Positions 27,001 through 47,600 of a DNA stretch of 64,000 bases are shown one piece after another. The stretch's first letter is position 1. Each line of letters starts with the position of its first letter. The stretch spans positions 23,069,514 to 23,133,513 of the forward strand of contig NC_134416.1 in NCBI RefSeq assembly GCF_030867145.1, in the 5' to 3' direction. Both the position numbers and the translations under genes were made by a program. The notes beneath the pieces are model-generated. The model was not told where the DNA came from, searched no databases, and saw only the letters and a list, made by a program, of their open reading frames with translations. This DNA comes from Opisthocomus hoazin. Lineage: Eukaryota > Chordata > Aves > Opisthocomiformes > Opisthocomidae.

Positions 27001-30000
27001 GCTCCACCTCAGTTCCACCTTTTTAGAGTGGATTCCGGTTCAGAGCTTACGTACATTATGCCCACCTCCACCTCACCTTGATGATGGTTCTGGCTTTGAT
27101 TTCATATTTTAATTTCTACATCAGTTTTTTTAGTTGTTTTTTTCCTTCTGCATTTCTCAGTGGTGCAGCATTTATCGCACAAGGGAGAAATCACCTTACA
27201 CATCCCCTCAGATCATGTTTGGGATGCGACTACAACACTCTTGCGGACAGTGTCAGACGATGAATGTAGTCAACAGTTACTTGATAGAAATGAGAGACTG
27301 GGAAAGTTAGCAGTGTGGATCCAAGCAAATACCAATGACGTAGTTTTATGATTAGTTGTAGCAATTAGAATATGTCACTAGAACCCTAACGTTACTACAA
27401 TTATTTCAAGACAAGCAGACCTCAGCTCGCAGCAATACCCTTTACTGATTGCATTAGGCACATCCACCTGACTTATGGTTATGACGAAAAAAATCACCAT
27501 CACGTAAAAAATTCAGATAGCAACATGAGAAACTGCGTGACAACTGTGTGAAAATTGTGACATGACTGGGGACCCACAACAGCCTTTCGAAGTCTGAATT
27601 TCAGGGTACAGAAAAATAAATGAGGCAGACATGGATTCAGCCACAACATCAGTTCTGAGCAATGCATGTGGATGGGATACTTTGTGGATAGGGAAATTTT
27701 CCTCAAAATGCCAAAATGTTGAACGCAAAACCCAGCAGGCAATCAGTACATGGGGAGCCAGGCAGGAACCAGCTCTTAGAAATATTAGGCCTTCATGTGG
27801 AGCTATTTTATTTTTTGTATCATAATTTTAATATTTTAATGCCTTTTGTTGGGCTATTAATGTCCCCTTGATCGCCCCGAAGATTTATTCACTGACTCCA
27901 GCTGACAGGGATTAGTGTACCCAAACCATTTAACTGAGGTACTCTGCTTCCTGCTGAGTTCCAGGTGCCAAAGACTCACTAAGGATGGACTGTCTTTGCA
28001 TAGGTGAATTTGATAAATAACTAATAAACTCACAGAAATGCAAATGAAGAACTAGGGAAGTGTCTATATTCAAGAGGAATTTTTAGCAATAGGCAGTTTA
28101 GCTGTTCTGTTATCACCTTAAACAAATGCATAGATACAATCTAAAGAGAATACAAATAATCACTTACTTGGTCAGAAAACAGGTGTAAGCAGTTTATTCC
28201 TGTAAAGAATACTTCTGATTGTTTAACACAGATGTGCTTATAGCCCCCAGCTGGGACTAGGCCAGTATTGTGCAAACTGGTTTAAAAGACAGGACAGAGA
28301 TTTCTGGCTGGCCCAAGTGTTTATGTTCTCATTTCAGATAAGCAAATTAAAACATGAGTGCAATAAGGAAAGCGAAAAACTTGAAAATAGTGTGTAAAGT
28401 TAGGGGAAAATATGGTTTCTGAGCCCAGCTATTTGAGTGGCTATCTTTATTAAATGCTTTCTATTTTTAGTAAGTATATAAGAAATCAAACTTCAGTAAG
28501 CTATATTTGCTATCCACCTAGCTAGTGTAAACTTTTACTCCCAGAGAGTGTGATCGTATAACTTCGGGCTTTAGCACGTGTCAGAGTTGCTAGATGCTCC
28601 AGCGAAGTGAGTAAAATGTGTACAATGCATATAAAATTGAGCAGTTCTGTAACCACAGATGAATGGGGTGTGCTAGTTTTGAACCTGTAAAAAAGGGACC
28701 AGTCAACCAAATAGGTGATTTACAAAGAGAAAATGCTACCAGGTATTTTCTGTCATGTGAAAGCAATTGGACTGACCAGTGGGAAGAACACAATGCAGCA
28801 TGACAGGCTTTAATTTACCTCTGCAACCTATCAGGTACCCTCAGCATTTCCAGATCAGAAATGTTTTGTGATAAGGCTTTTCCTTTTTGGCACCACTTTT
28901 CAACTAGGCACTCCCTTTAATCCTGATATCCTCCTTTATTTTCTCACAGTCTAAACACACCCCTAGATCTCCACAATTGTAAATTACACTTACCTGTGGC
29001 TTTCGGACCAACTTCACCTCTAACTTCTTGTCTATGCATGTAGATCTTTCAGAATTAGCTTATTTCAATCCAGATGTAATAATTTAGTTATTTAAAACAA
29101 TTTTGTATGATGGATAATCACAGAATCACTGAATGGTTTGGGTTGAAAGCGACCTTAAAGATTGTCTTCAGAATAATGTTTGCCACCGAGAAGGTCAAAA
29201 TGTACCACGTATCTTAAATACCATGGAGTCTTTGATCTACTGGTGCGGTATTTTCTAATAAATGTTTAATTGACAATCATGAATGATTTCTCTGTTTTAT
29301 TGTCCCTGTGTTTGTAACGCTTTTTCTCCTTCACAAGACTTGTCATCAAAGTATGTGCTATAGGACGAATTTTGGCCCCACTGAAGTTAATGTATACACC
29401 TGTTAACTTTGTTGAGAGTGAGAATTAGCACAATTTTAAGCGCTCTTGTTCTATATTTAAAGCCCAGCTAACCACCAGAGTTGTTAATAATAGTTTTTGA
29501 AGTGTTTATTACTTTTGCTACTGGTATCTGTTCACCTACACTTACAAATAAAAACAAGATTAATTCAGTTTCAAAGTACATAGGCATGGGGTTGCTGAAA
29601 GTCAGTGGCACTGCATACTCTTACACTAGACCCCAGCTGGCTGCTTAGTGGAAATACCATCCTTTTATGTATTTGATTCTGCATTATTTCTTTGGCTGAC
29701 ATAGGAACTAAATTAAATACAACTGTTTATGTGACTGTTCAGGTCATGATTTTGGTTTCAAATTTGCAGGATGAAAAATGTATCAATAGGTCACTTTTAT
29801 AAAACCAATTTTTTATGGAAACAGTGTACAGGAGACTGAACAATTGCACGTGAAGGGTATTACCTGTGCATTAGCTCAGATTTTAAAATAACATAAATTA
29901 TTGAACAGTATATCTATACGAAATTAGGGGAGAAAACTTCTGTTCTATTTAAATGAATGCTACTGTGTTTCACATAAGATCACTGAACACATAAGGAATC

Positions 30001-30354
30001 ATACCAGAGGTGTTACGAAGCAGATCGTTCCCCTGATTCTGACACAGGGAGGTACTGCCAGGGAAGTCTGTCTTCCTTAGCTCCAATAAAGACAACGACC
30101 TCCCTGGTTTCCGACCTTCGCGTTTCAAGTTTTACTTCACTAGGCTGTCTTGGACTTCGCTGTACTGGTGACCTGTCAGCAAGGGCTCCTTCGAAGTGGA
30201 GGCATCCTTTGTACTCAATGCCTCTTTGAACACTTTGCTTCCATTGAAGAGGGGGAAATGCTAACCTGTTCCTAAGGCCTTCTTTACAGTTTGTGAGCTC
30301 TAATTCTTCTTGAAAAACAAAGTAAAACAAATTAAAAGAAATTACTGCCAAACT
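24076..30354. other. Non-coding region between CR1 and the ZFPM2 3' end
   Basis: About 6.3 kb with no recognisable gene. The longest plus-strand frame (26543-27112, 189 codons) shows no domain, and a 146-codon minus-strand frame lies at 25544-25984. A 14-bp unit (gtggctttccttac) repeats at 25724-25737 and 25742-25755. A short CR1 tail is listed separately. A 127-codon minus-strand frame at 30013-30396 overlaps the ZFPM2 poly(A) site. Confidence 0.5.
29116..29165 (-). mobile_element. Short CR1 3'-tail fragment
   Basis: The plus strand reads aatcacagaatcactgaatgg, then tttgggttgaaagcgacc and ttaaag. This is the complement of a CR1 tail of the common avian 'ggtttgggttggaagggacc' type. Similarity fades after about 50 bp, so it is a heavily truncated or decayed insertion. 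It resembles the subfamily at 15628 more than the young copies. Confidence 0.75.
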
Positions 30355-31343
30355 TCTCCAATGATCTGGAATTTTATTCCATCCATATACATGCATAGTA
30401 ACAACATTTGTTGAGAAATTATTTCTATCAGAAGTAGAACATTATCTTTGTGATCACCAGTTGCAGTATTGCTACTTTTATATTTAAATATATCTTATAT
30501 ATGAATTAGATTCATAATTGCAGCATTGAGTTTAGGGTTTTGTTTTAGACTGTGCCTTTCAAAAGATAAAACTGATTGATATGACCTCATTACTTACAAT
30601 ACTGCTTCCAGTAATTTTGTTCATTCTTTATAAAGTATTGCATTTAACAGCAAAGGTTTAAAAATTGAGACAGAGATGCATCAGCGAAAGAAAATACAAG
30701 TACTATACAAGAAAAAAATTGCCATCTTCATTTAACGTACATTTCAGATTAAGAAAGTGGACAGAAACATACTGCTACATACAAATGCAAAGCCTAATGA
30801 CTAAGGTACTGTATCTGCTAAAATATAAAGTGCAAACCCAGCCCAATTGTTCAAAAAAATTGAAATTTTAAGGCGAACTTTACAGCATAGTTGAAACTTC
30901 TTTGCAAGTTATATTTTAGCATATACATACATCTGCAACAGCATATAAGAAAAAAAAATCAGGATACACAAGTGCTTTTGAAGCTATTTCTAAAATGCTT
31001 TTCTGTATTGTTTGTGACTATTTTCTTTAAAATCTACTATACAGTGCAAACCATATGTGCTACACAATAACTATACAATAACATTACAAATGACTTTAAT
31101 ATAAAGCTTTTAAATAAAAAATAACATAACTACAGCTATGAATACTGCTGGTAAAATAAATTAATATTTTTGAAAATGGCACCAATAATACACTTTACTA
31201 ATGGACTGTAATGAAATTACACCTTTAAGTCTTCAACTCGGCAATGGTGAAATCTCCTGATTGTCCAGATGTAATTCAAACAGCTTTCTTTAGACTGTAT
31301 GGAACAATATGCTAAACACAGGTACCAAAGGTGACCCACTGTT
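30355..31343 (-). other. ZFPM2: ZFPM2 3' UTR (predicted)
   Basis: This is the transcript tail following the TGA stop at 31344-31346. It is AT-rich, with no long open frame in the sense direction, and carries several ATTTA-type elements. The predicted end is set by the first canonical AATAAA on the minus strand at 30373-30378. The length of about 1 kb is plausible for this gene. A non-canonical ATTAAA at 31095-31100 could give a shorter UTR, and an AATAAA at 29296-29301 a longer one. Confidence 0.6.
30373..30378 (-). promoter_or_regulatory. ZFPM2: Poly(A) signal AATAAA of ZFPM2
   Basis: This is the first canonical AATAAA reached downstream of the stop codon, 966 nt away. On the transcript strand a strongly T-rich tract (tttcttttaatttgtttta and onwards) follows about 30-60 nt later, as a downstream element should. 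The hexamer and tract are visible; their use is inferred. Confidence 0.6.
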
Positions 31344-33835
31344 TCATTTGACATGTTCTGCTGCATGTGACGAGCAATAAAACTTCTTATGAGTTATAAA
31401 GTTTGAAAGATTGTTGAACTGGATGTCACACAGTCGGCAATACTTTCCACTGGTTGGGGCCTGGGTAGAACCATTCACGCCTTTAGCTATACTAGACAAC
31501 TGTTCCTCTGCTGTAGGAATTGCTGGAGAGACGTTTTCGTTCGCAGCTAAGGGATTCTCAGAGATCCAGGAAGGAGACTTGTGCCCATCTTCATGCGGAG
31601 GATTCTGGGAAATGTTCTCTTGCTGTGGGTTTGCGGCAGGCCTTTCCTCCTGTTTTAGTCCCCCATTAACTATTACCATGCCTCGGTTTTTCGGCAGTAG
31701 CGGAAGAGACTCTTTCTTCTGCACAGCGCACCCATTCGAAGGCGCCTGGCCTTTAGGAGATTCACTTTCTGTATTTGTGCTTTGATCTAAATCAGTATTA
31801 TGAATGACGAGAGAACCAGAAATGTAATCGCTTGGCTTTATTCCATAATATGGAGAAAGCTGATCTGCTCCTTTAGCTTTCTTTATTGCTCCAGGGTAAA
31901 GGCATTGTGGAAGAAACAAATGTTTGTTTTCTTCTTTTGTAGCAATAAGCTGGGCTGCTTCACTAAAGACTTTTAGTCCTTGAAGTGTTGCTAAGTGTGT
32001 GGAAAATAAGTTTCCATTATGAGAGGACTGTTTTGAGTTTCCATTTTTCTCACATTTGATTATGCTTCTTTCGTAACTGACATCTGGGCTGTTTCTTTCA
32101 CTTTCTGGGTTTTGAAACACCTTACTGTCGAGCTGTCCCAGGTCGCTACGCTGATGGGCAGTGACAGGGCAAAAATTCTGCTTGTGAGCCAGGTAGTTCT
32201 CTACCTTGTTAAAACTGATCTTGCATACCGTGCACTCATGGTAGTCCAGCAGCCTTTTGGGAGAAGTGGACGTCCTCTCTGACGGGGGTAAGCATTTTTT
32301 ACTGAGATCTATTGGCACGTCCATCTCCAGGCAGGACACAGTGGAGTGGGGAGTATCACACTTTGAAACTGGAACGCACTTGTTAATAGATAGTGATGTT
32401 TCCAGATGCTTCGAGACTATTCCTGGAAAGATATCACATCGTGGATGGTAACATTCTCCAAGGCCCTCTGTTGACTCTTGAGTAGATGTACAAGGATTGC
32501 CAAGATTCGCCACTTCTAGAAATCGCTGCTGAACTAGTGGTGGCCTTTGCTCTTGCTCTGGTAGGCACATCTCATACATCTTCCTCCGCTTCCGGGTACG
32601 CATTGTTCTCTGCATGGCAGGCACTTTGCTGGAAGCAGACCTCTTCAGTGGGGGATCGTGGCGAGTGGCACAGTAATACTGCTTGTGGACCATGTACGTT
32701 TCATGTCTGCTGAAAGTAATATTGCAAGCTTCACACGTGGTCTTGTTAGGATCACTCTCCCCTTCTACTAAAGGAGTGTTGGGATTCTTCACATCAGAAG
32801 GCTTTCCATTTATCTTCTCATCGCCATTGCTTGCAGTTGACAACTTCTTAGATTGTGCTGTAAAGTCTTTTTCATGACTTTTGTTGTTTGGCCCGATCAA
32901 ATCTAAAACATTGGAAGAGTTTATGCAAGATGTCTGCAGAAGCTGATTCTCTGGATCTGATGTGTGAGGAGCTGCATTCAGGATGTTTATAGAGCTTTGA
33001 CCATTACTGGGACTCACAGCTTCTGGCATTTTTTCTGGAACACTGGAAAAATCTGGTGACTTTGCCATCTGCTGCCATCGGCTGCTGCAGTAATGCTTTT
33101 TGTGTACCAAGTAGTTGTCCAAATTATTGAATGTTATGTTACACTCAAAACATGTAGCTCCTTTGGGCATCAAAGGACTGTAAATTACAGGAGGATAATT
33201 GCTACTTCCATGCCTCAGTCTTCTATGCACCAGTTCAGACATTTTGGCTAGTATCTCTGAAGCCTGAGGAACCACAGTGATGTCTTGGGGAAAAGCAAAC
33301 TGGGAAAGAAAAGGTCCCATTGGGAAAGAAGGACCAATATTAGGTTGAACTGGTGATGAAGCAAGTCTTGGACTGGACGGTTCAGATTTTATTTTAGTGT
33401 ATGAAAAGCTCTGCTTATTTGTTGCAGGCTGGGTTTCTGGCCTCTGGTTGGGAAGGAAAAGTGGAGTCTTTTTTTCACATTTATCAAGCTCTGTATCAGA
33501 ACTTGCATCTTTAGTCTGCATGGTCTTTTGGCTCTGGGGAGCATCATTTCTGCTCAACAGGTCCGTTGCTGGCAGTAAACCATCTTCGTTTCCACTTGGA
33601 GAGTGTTCAATGTCACTTTCTCTCTGAATTTTGTTGCCAGAGACATGTAACTCTTGGTGCTGCAGTAGCTCCCTCTGAGTTTGGAAGCCAAAATGGCAGT
33701 GATTGCATCTAAAGGCAGCTTGAGTAAGATGCGAGAACAGGTGCTGATGAAAGTTAATCACCGAGTCTGCAGTGTAAGTACAAACCGTGCATTTCAGACT
33801 AGCACCAGGTGGGAGAAATTCTTCCATTTTCACTC
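31344..33835 (-). CDS. ZFPM2: ZFPM2 (FOG2) terminal coding exon 8
   Basis: This exon encodes the last 829 residues plus two bases of a split Gly codon. FOG2 is a nuclear cofactor that binds GATA4/5/6 N-terminal zinc fingers and mostly represses them in heart, gonad and diaphragm development. Fingers in order: C2H2 at 33729-33791, C2H2 at 33645-33707, then C2HC fingers at 33087-33152, 32670-32735, 32169-32234 and 31374-31439. A basic RKRRK stretch (possible nuclear localisation) lies near 32580-32600. PIDLSKK, the CtBP co-repressor motif, lies at 32295-32315. The protein ends in SSHAAEHVK, as in vertebrate FOG2. The acceptor reads ttttctatag|GAGTG. An open frame continues to 33965 upstream of it, but this is intron, and the Met there is not a start. 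One large 3' exon is the usual structure of this gene. Confidence 0.97.
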
Positions 33836-41950
<8,115 letters not shown>

Positions 41951-42157
41951 TGTTCACAATAGCTGTAGGCAAAATAGATGCCATTGCAGCTTGTTGAGGG
42001 AGCAATTGTATGGAGTCCAGCAGGCGTGCAGGATACATCCCTTCTGTGAGAGTCATCTGACTAGCAGCTTGCAGCCTTGAGTCAAAATCTACAACAAAGG
42101 CAATCAGCTCTTCACCCTCTGAGATGGTCTTGGTCGTGGTACACCAAAGCTGCCCTC
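41951..42157 (-). CDS. ZFPM2: ZFPM2 (FOG2) coding exon 6
   Basis: This 207-nt exon, phase 1 at both ends, encodes [20 protein letters not shown] through PTAIVN. It belongs to the N-terminal region preceding the fingers. The GEEL-type stretch resembles the end of a PR/SET-like fold reported in FOG proteins, though that is only similarity by eye. Acceptor tttcctgtag|GAGGG follows a good pyrimidine tract; donor AACA|gtaagt. The upstream partner exon, which supplies the first base of a Gly codon, was not found within the remaining 21.8 kb. Intron 5 must therefore be long, as it is in mammals. The Met visible in the open frame at 42170 lies in the intron and is not a start. Confidence 0.96.
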
Positions 42158-42779
42158 CTACAGGAAACATAAAAGCAGAAAGATTTAATTGACGATATCA
42201 GATTCCAGAACTTAAAACATCAGTGCCGTATCTTCACACTCTTTTTTAAAATTTTGATGCCTTGTTCAAGGTAAAGAGGCAAGTAATTTTTACTTTTACT
42301 GTCTTCCTTATAACAACATAGGAATTTTCAGTGTATAAGGATAACAATTTGGGGATACTTCTCCTAATGATTTGCTGCAGGTGTATTAATTTTAACTTTT
42401 CATTTTGTCTCCTAGAAAGCCAGAATTATGAAAATTAAGATATAGGTGGAAATATTTTATATGACATTTTCCTCATCATTACATTTTACCAAACTTCCTG
42501 TATATTTTTTTATAACTCCAAGTTTGTTTTATTTTGAATACAAAAATCACAGTGCAATAAAACCAAACAGCTGCAAGAAAGAAATCAGGTTTCCTCTTAC
42601 AGGCGTTCTTCCCCTCCCTTATGCTTGCCACCCTCTTCCTCTAAAAAAATCTTCCCTTATGTAATATTCTTCGTAACATGACTGCTTTATCTCTGCTTAC
42701 ACTGACTGAACTTCCTGAAAAGAAGATATGCCAAAGATCTGTTTCATAAAGGCTTATTCAAATAAAGGTTTGTTTAAAA

Positions 42780-42790
42780 GGGGGGGGGGG
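42780..42790 (+). repeat. G11 homopolymer run
   Basis: Eleven consecutive G follow a purine-rich stretch, about 620 bp upstream of exon 6. A similar T8-G8 tract lies near 57623-57638. Both are likely length-variable and prone to assembly error. Confidence 0.85.
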
Positions 42791-44124
42791 AAGAACTTTC
42801 ATCAAACAGTAAGATAGACTATAGCTCTGTGCTGCAAATGTCACGTGTAGTGCATTAAAAAGAAAATTAACTATGCGAGTACATCTACTAATGTATTTGA
42901 ATGCGATAGTGAATGCTCATTTATTTAACATGTTTAGACAGGCAAAGCACTTATATTGTGTTATCTACACTCTCAGGCCTAGATACATATCCAATACAGT
43001 TATGCCTGAAATAATGTTGCATACTTTATATGTTATAAAGCTTTTTTTTTCCTCAGGTTTTGTATATATAGAAAAAGCTATATGTTGTATTCATTAGGCA
43101 AGCAAAAACTGTACTCGTTTTGATAAGTAATATTGCTGTGTTTATCTTTCGGCATAACTGCCTTTTCAACTGCACTTCATTTTTTTTCCCTCAAAGAGAT
43201 TATAGTTTTAAAACAACTTGTTGCAAAAAAATCTGGTAGAGGAGATAACAACAGTGTATGATATGCCACAGCTAAATGGAAGAATTAGGACATTGTTTTA
43301 GAGAAATCTTGGACAATTAATTAAACCAGTCTATTAGCTTTCAAAGATGAGCAAACAAAACAGCATCAGTGACAACGTGTTTCAGTGGAAAAATAAAGCT
43401 AAGCTTCCAGACCTCAAAGTGGTGTAAAAGTTTCAAAGCAGAAAAACGTCTTTGTGTTCACCCTTCGGTAAGCAGCAGTTGAAGGTGGCTCCAAAGCTTA
43501 CAAACAATTTACTGTGATGGGACCAAAGCATACTAAGGTTTACCACCTTCCAAAATTACAGCATTAAATGGTGAAAATCTGAGTAATTTCCTCCAGAGAA
43601 TAAGAAGATGAAATGTGAAGATAGTGCCATGAACATCTACAAATGCAGAATCCTAATGCCCAAGCAGAAATCCAAACATCTGAAGAGCACAGTCTGACTT
43701 CTTGCTTGATACAAGTTAGTAGTAAATATACAGAAGCCTCCAGAGTTAAACTGGTATAAAACCTGTTCAAGAGAAAACCAGGCTAAATTCCTAAAGTGTA
43801 CTTAATTAGTCTTGTAGGTAAACATACGTGATACACATGCTGCAATCTGAGAACTTGAAACTGGGTGCTCTCACTGCAAACGGCACACCGTTCATTTTCT
43901 GGGAGGAATGGGGCTTCCATTATTAACATGCACTTCTATTTTATTTATATACAGAAGGTGCAATGATCAACCAACATGTTTTAATATATTTTAATATAGA
44001 ACAAGAGCTTTTCCCGGACTATATTATTCACTGGAATTCTTAATAAAATCAAAATGAGCCACCGCAGAGGAACCAGCTGAGACTTTATCCCAGCAAACAT
44101 CTTGACATGCTGTACCCTTTGGAC

Positions 44125-44243
44125 GGGGCGGGGGCGGGGAAGAAAGCGTAGTTGATTACGGGGTCTCCAGCTGCAATCAGCCTGGATCAGCTAAAAGGCT
44201 GACTCAGTCTCTGGGTGTCAGAGCTCCTCAGGGTGTTGACTCA
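44125..44243. promoter_or_regulatory. Possible intronic enhancer: GC boxes plus two AP-1 sites
   Basis: GGGGCGGGGGCGGGG at 44125-44139 contains overlapping Sp/KLF-type GC boxes. Two perfect TGACTCA heptamers (AP-1/TRE type) lie at 44200-44206 and 44237-44243. The first has a GCTGACTCAG context, like MARE/NF-E2 half sites. The surroundings are GC-richer than the rest of the intron and hold a CAGCTG E-box near 44292. The motifs are visible; enhancer activity is inference. Confidence 0.35.
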
Positions 44244-44495
44244 TGTCCAGCAGCGGATTAAACTCGGACAGCTGAAGCAGCAGTGACCACAGCTGCCTGC
44301 TCCACTCAGCTCCTGGGAGCTGTCACACCTACAGCAGGCACAGCCCAGTGGGACGTGCAACAGCTCTGGAAGCACAACAGCCTCTAGATTGGCTTATTAA
44401 AGGAAACCAGAGCTATAGAAGTTTAATCCACTCCTGCATTTGAATACAAACCTTCAGCCCAGCAGGATTCAGATCCAAGACTTACACTGTTACTT

Positions 44496-44621
44496 TGTTT
44501 TCTTTCATCCCAGTCTATAGAAAATGAGGTATTTAAGTGATCACGCCATATATCTATGTTTTATAAAAATGTGTTTTCTTTCATCCCAGTCTATAGAAAA
44601 TGAGGTATTTAAGTGATCACG
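44496..44621 (+). repeat. Perfect 50-bp direct repeat, period 76 bp
   Basis: Copies at 44496-44545 and 44572-44621 are identical over 50 bases (beginning tgttttctttcatcccag and ending aagtgatcacg) and are separated by 26 bp. The second copy is followed by different sequence. This looks like a recent local duplication or, less likely, an assembly overlap. Confidence 0.95.
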
Positions 44622-47600
44622 TCCTTGTTTTCACCAGCACATGATATTGTGTTAAGTTAAATCCTCAGATGAACTCCCAAAAGATGCATTCTTCCAGCTA
44701 CTGGAAGTGCAGTATACCATCTCTGCAGCAGTATTCACCCACAGGGACAGGACATAGCACAGCCTCGTCTCGTCCCCTTCTGTGCTTGGTTGCACGGGGT
44801 AAGGCAATAGCTGCTGTTCTGAAAGATGCAAACGACTTTATTCCCCTTCATGTAGTGAATGCAAATATGCTGGTCTTCATGCACAGCGGGGAAACAGTGG
44901 AAGAGAAGTCTTCCTGAACCTTCTGCTGCATGGTCAGGAAAATGGAGTGCAGAGAGCCTGTCAGAGGCTTTCAAATTAAATAGGAAGTTCCAATCATGAT
45001 TATCAGATGAATTATTCTGCTGTCTAGACACACTTGTCAGGGATCAGGGCTTCCTTACAGGTGGTGGTTACAAAACAGGAAAAAATTTCTTACTTCCCAC
45101 AAACATTTCTGCAAGCTAAGATACAACGGACATATACACAGCCATTTCTCACGAGCACAACACCGTCTCATAAGGCAAAGGGCAGTGTTAATGACAGATT
45201 TGCAAAAGGATAATAAGGATGTCTCTAGTCCTTGCCAAGTACCGGTGGCAATGAAGAAGGAGATTGGAAGATGTTTGCCTGAAATATCTGTGAGACATGG
45301 AGACTTCCTAAGGAAATGTAAAAGCCTTTTATTTGTATGAGATGAAATTCTGACTAAGCCAGCCAGAAACTTTTTAACCAACTATTCCTTTTGTCAGAAA
45401 AAACTTATGAGGGTGAAATCGTTCTAACAAAGCTTTACCAGGCCAAATTTCTCAGTCCTAAGACAGACCCAGTCATCAAAAGACGAGAAAGGAAGACCCT
45501 CCAGATAAGCTCTGATAGGGATGAGTAACGGTGCCTCAGACATGAAGTCGTGGTTACACTATTTGGTTAGAAGGCCATACAATGGTGGACTGATGATTTT
45601 GCCCCTCTTCTCACCTGTAATGTAGTAGTAGACTGGTCACTCAATTATACGGACCAGGGTCTTACTGGTTTAACGCACTGGGGTAAGAGAAGTCTTACTA
45701 TTGTTCCAGTGCGGAAGGGAGGTTTTTGAAATACCAGAAGGCTTTGTGACATTGGAAAGTGTTTTCTCTACAAAACTAGTTCTGACTCTGTCAAACTGAA
45801 AATAAGCTTCTTGAGCCCACAATATATTGTTTTATATATATGGTTAAATCAAAGAAATTTATGTGATATATAATACATACGTGTCAAGCAGGAGAGAGAC
45901 TAAAAATATCTGTAAACATTATGCATTTATTTAAACTCTTTTTCAAGCTCACATTGCAAGGAATTAGAAATGCTCATTTAATTATCGAAAGCTACGAAAG
46001 TTAAAGAGTATCACGTTGTGCAAACTAGAGCAAAAAATTACATTCCAGTTGCATTGGCATGAGTTTTTTATCAAATGACATCAGGCACTGAAGCAGCTAT
46101 CTGATATCTTCACAGTTTCCAACAAACGGAAAGGTTATTTCAGGATTCTCTTCTTTGTCTGCCTCTTTCATTTCAAATATTTCTGCTGCTTGAAAAAACC
46201 CAACACTCTTAAACAAAAAAAAAAAAAACAAACCAACTTTCTACGCGAAGGGAAAAGTAAGGTCCTGATGTCCCTGAAAAACTGTGGACTTACTGTTCTT
46301 TGTAATGTTTATGATCAAGATTCTTGTGCAAACAGATCTGGTTCCTAACAGGAAGCTTATAAATCATACTCATAATTGCTGTCAAAACTGCAGTGGAGTG
46401 TACTGCAAGTTTCGATAATAAAGAATAGAGTCACAGTTCAAACTTGATTACATTTTGGAAATTCACATTGCTCTTACAAGAATCAGTGGTCTCAAATATC
46501 TTCTTCTCCTGCCAAATTTTTCACTTGTACTTTTTATTATTTATGAAATCAGTGTCTGCACAATGTCATGCAGACCTCTGCTGATAAACTCTAATTAAGA
46601 TTAAGACAAGCCTTTTGGAAAGGATCCCATCATTAGCAAACATGATAAACACAAAAATACTCCCTACTTGTCAACCAGGAGCAATTCAGTAACCTAACAG
46701 TATTATCTGTTGCTAGGCTACAGAGCTGACAAAGCTTCAATTATATTGTATGGCCATACCTATAGAATACTGTATAAGCAAAATGTATCTAATATAAAAG
46801 CATTTAACTTCATCCATGCTATCTGTAATTCATGGCTTCTTTCAACAGGAAAAATCAGGTTAATAATTACATAGCACGCTGGAAAAATCTTAGCGATGTG
46901 TCATGTTTGCACAATTTTTTCTAATTTATCTCTATGATTGATAGACATTTGCTTTTTAAAAATAATAAAATGTAAGCAATGGGATGCTGTAAACCACAAG
47001 CGCAACTACATCTGGGCTCATCAAGATATGGAACCACACAGCATAAAAAATATACAGTAAATTGAACCAATTAAATTGTATTTAGATGCGGTAATACTCT
47101 ATCTTCTCTATTCAGAATAAGGAGTACTGTGGTGATAGATATGCATGCTAATATAAAACTTTATTTTATGTAGGACAGAAATCTAAAATACAGGAGAAAC
47201 TTGTGGGTCTTTTTGTTTTTTTTTAAACAGCCCTTCATTTTTTCCTTCTACATTTGGAATTTTTTTTAAACAAAGCAACCTCTGTTATCCTGTTTGGAAT
47301 CAGTAATTTGCTCTGAAGATTTAACTGAAGCGGTGGCCCTTCGCCCGTTTTGATTCTGAGAACCCTACAACACTTCCAAGGAAGACACAGACCCCGGCAC
47401 AGTAAGCCTTCTGATGGTGGGCTGCTTTTTTTTTCCACTTACTTTCTGCAGACCTTAAGGAGTGACCATTTGGGGTCTGTGGGTCAGAGTCTGAAAAAAA
47501 ATATATCTAAGGACAGACTCCCCTGTTAACTCCACTGGGAGCAAAGAGCTTCAAAACGGATGGAACCATAAAGCCTCTTGATTCATACCACTGCTTATAG

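Noticed and set aside
26543..27112. 189-codon plus-strand frame
   Set aside because: No domain, no convincing splice or promoter context, low-complexity Cys/Pro/Phe-rich composition, and interlaced with minus-strand frames.
31411..33627. Plus-strand frames antisense to ZFPM2 exon 8
   Set aside because: They are mirror frames of a strongly conserved coding exon and show no independent features.
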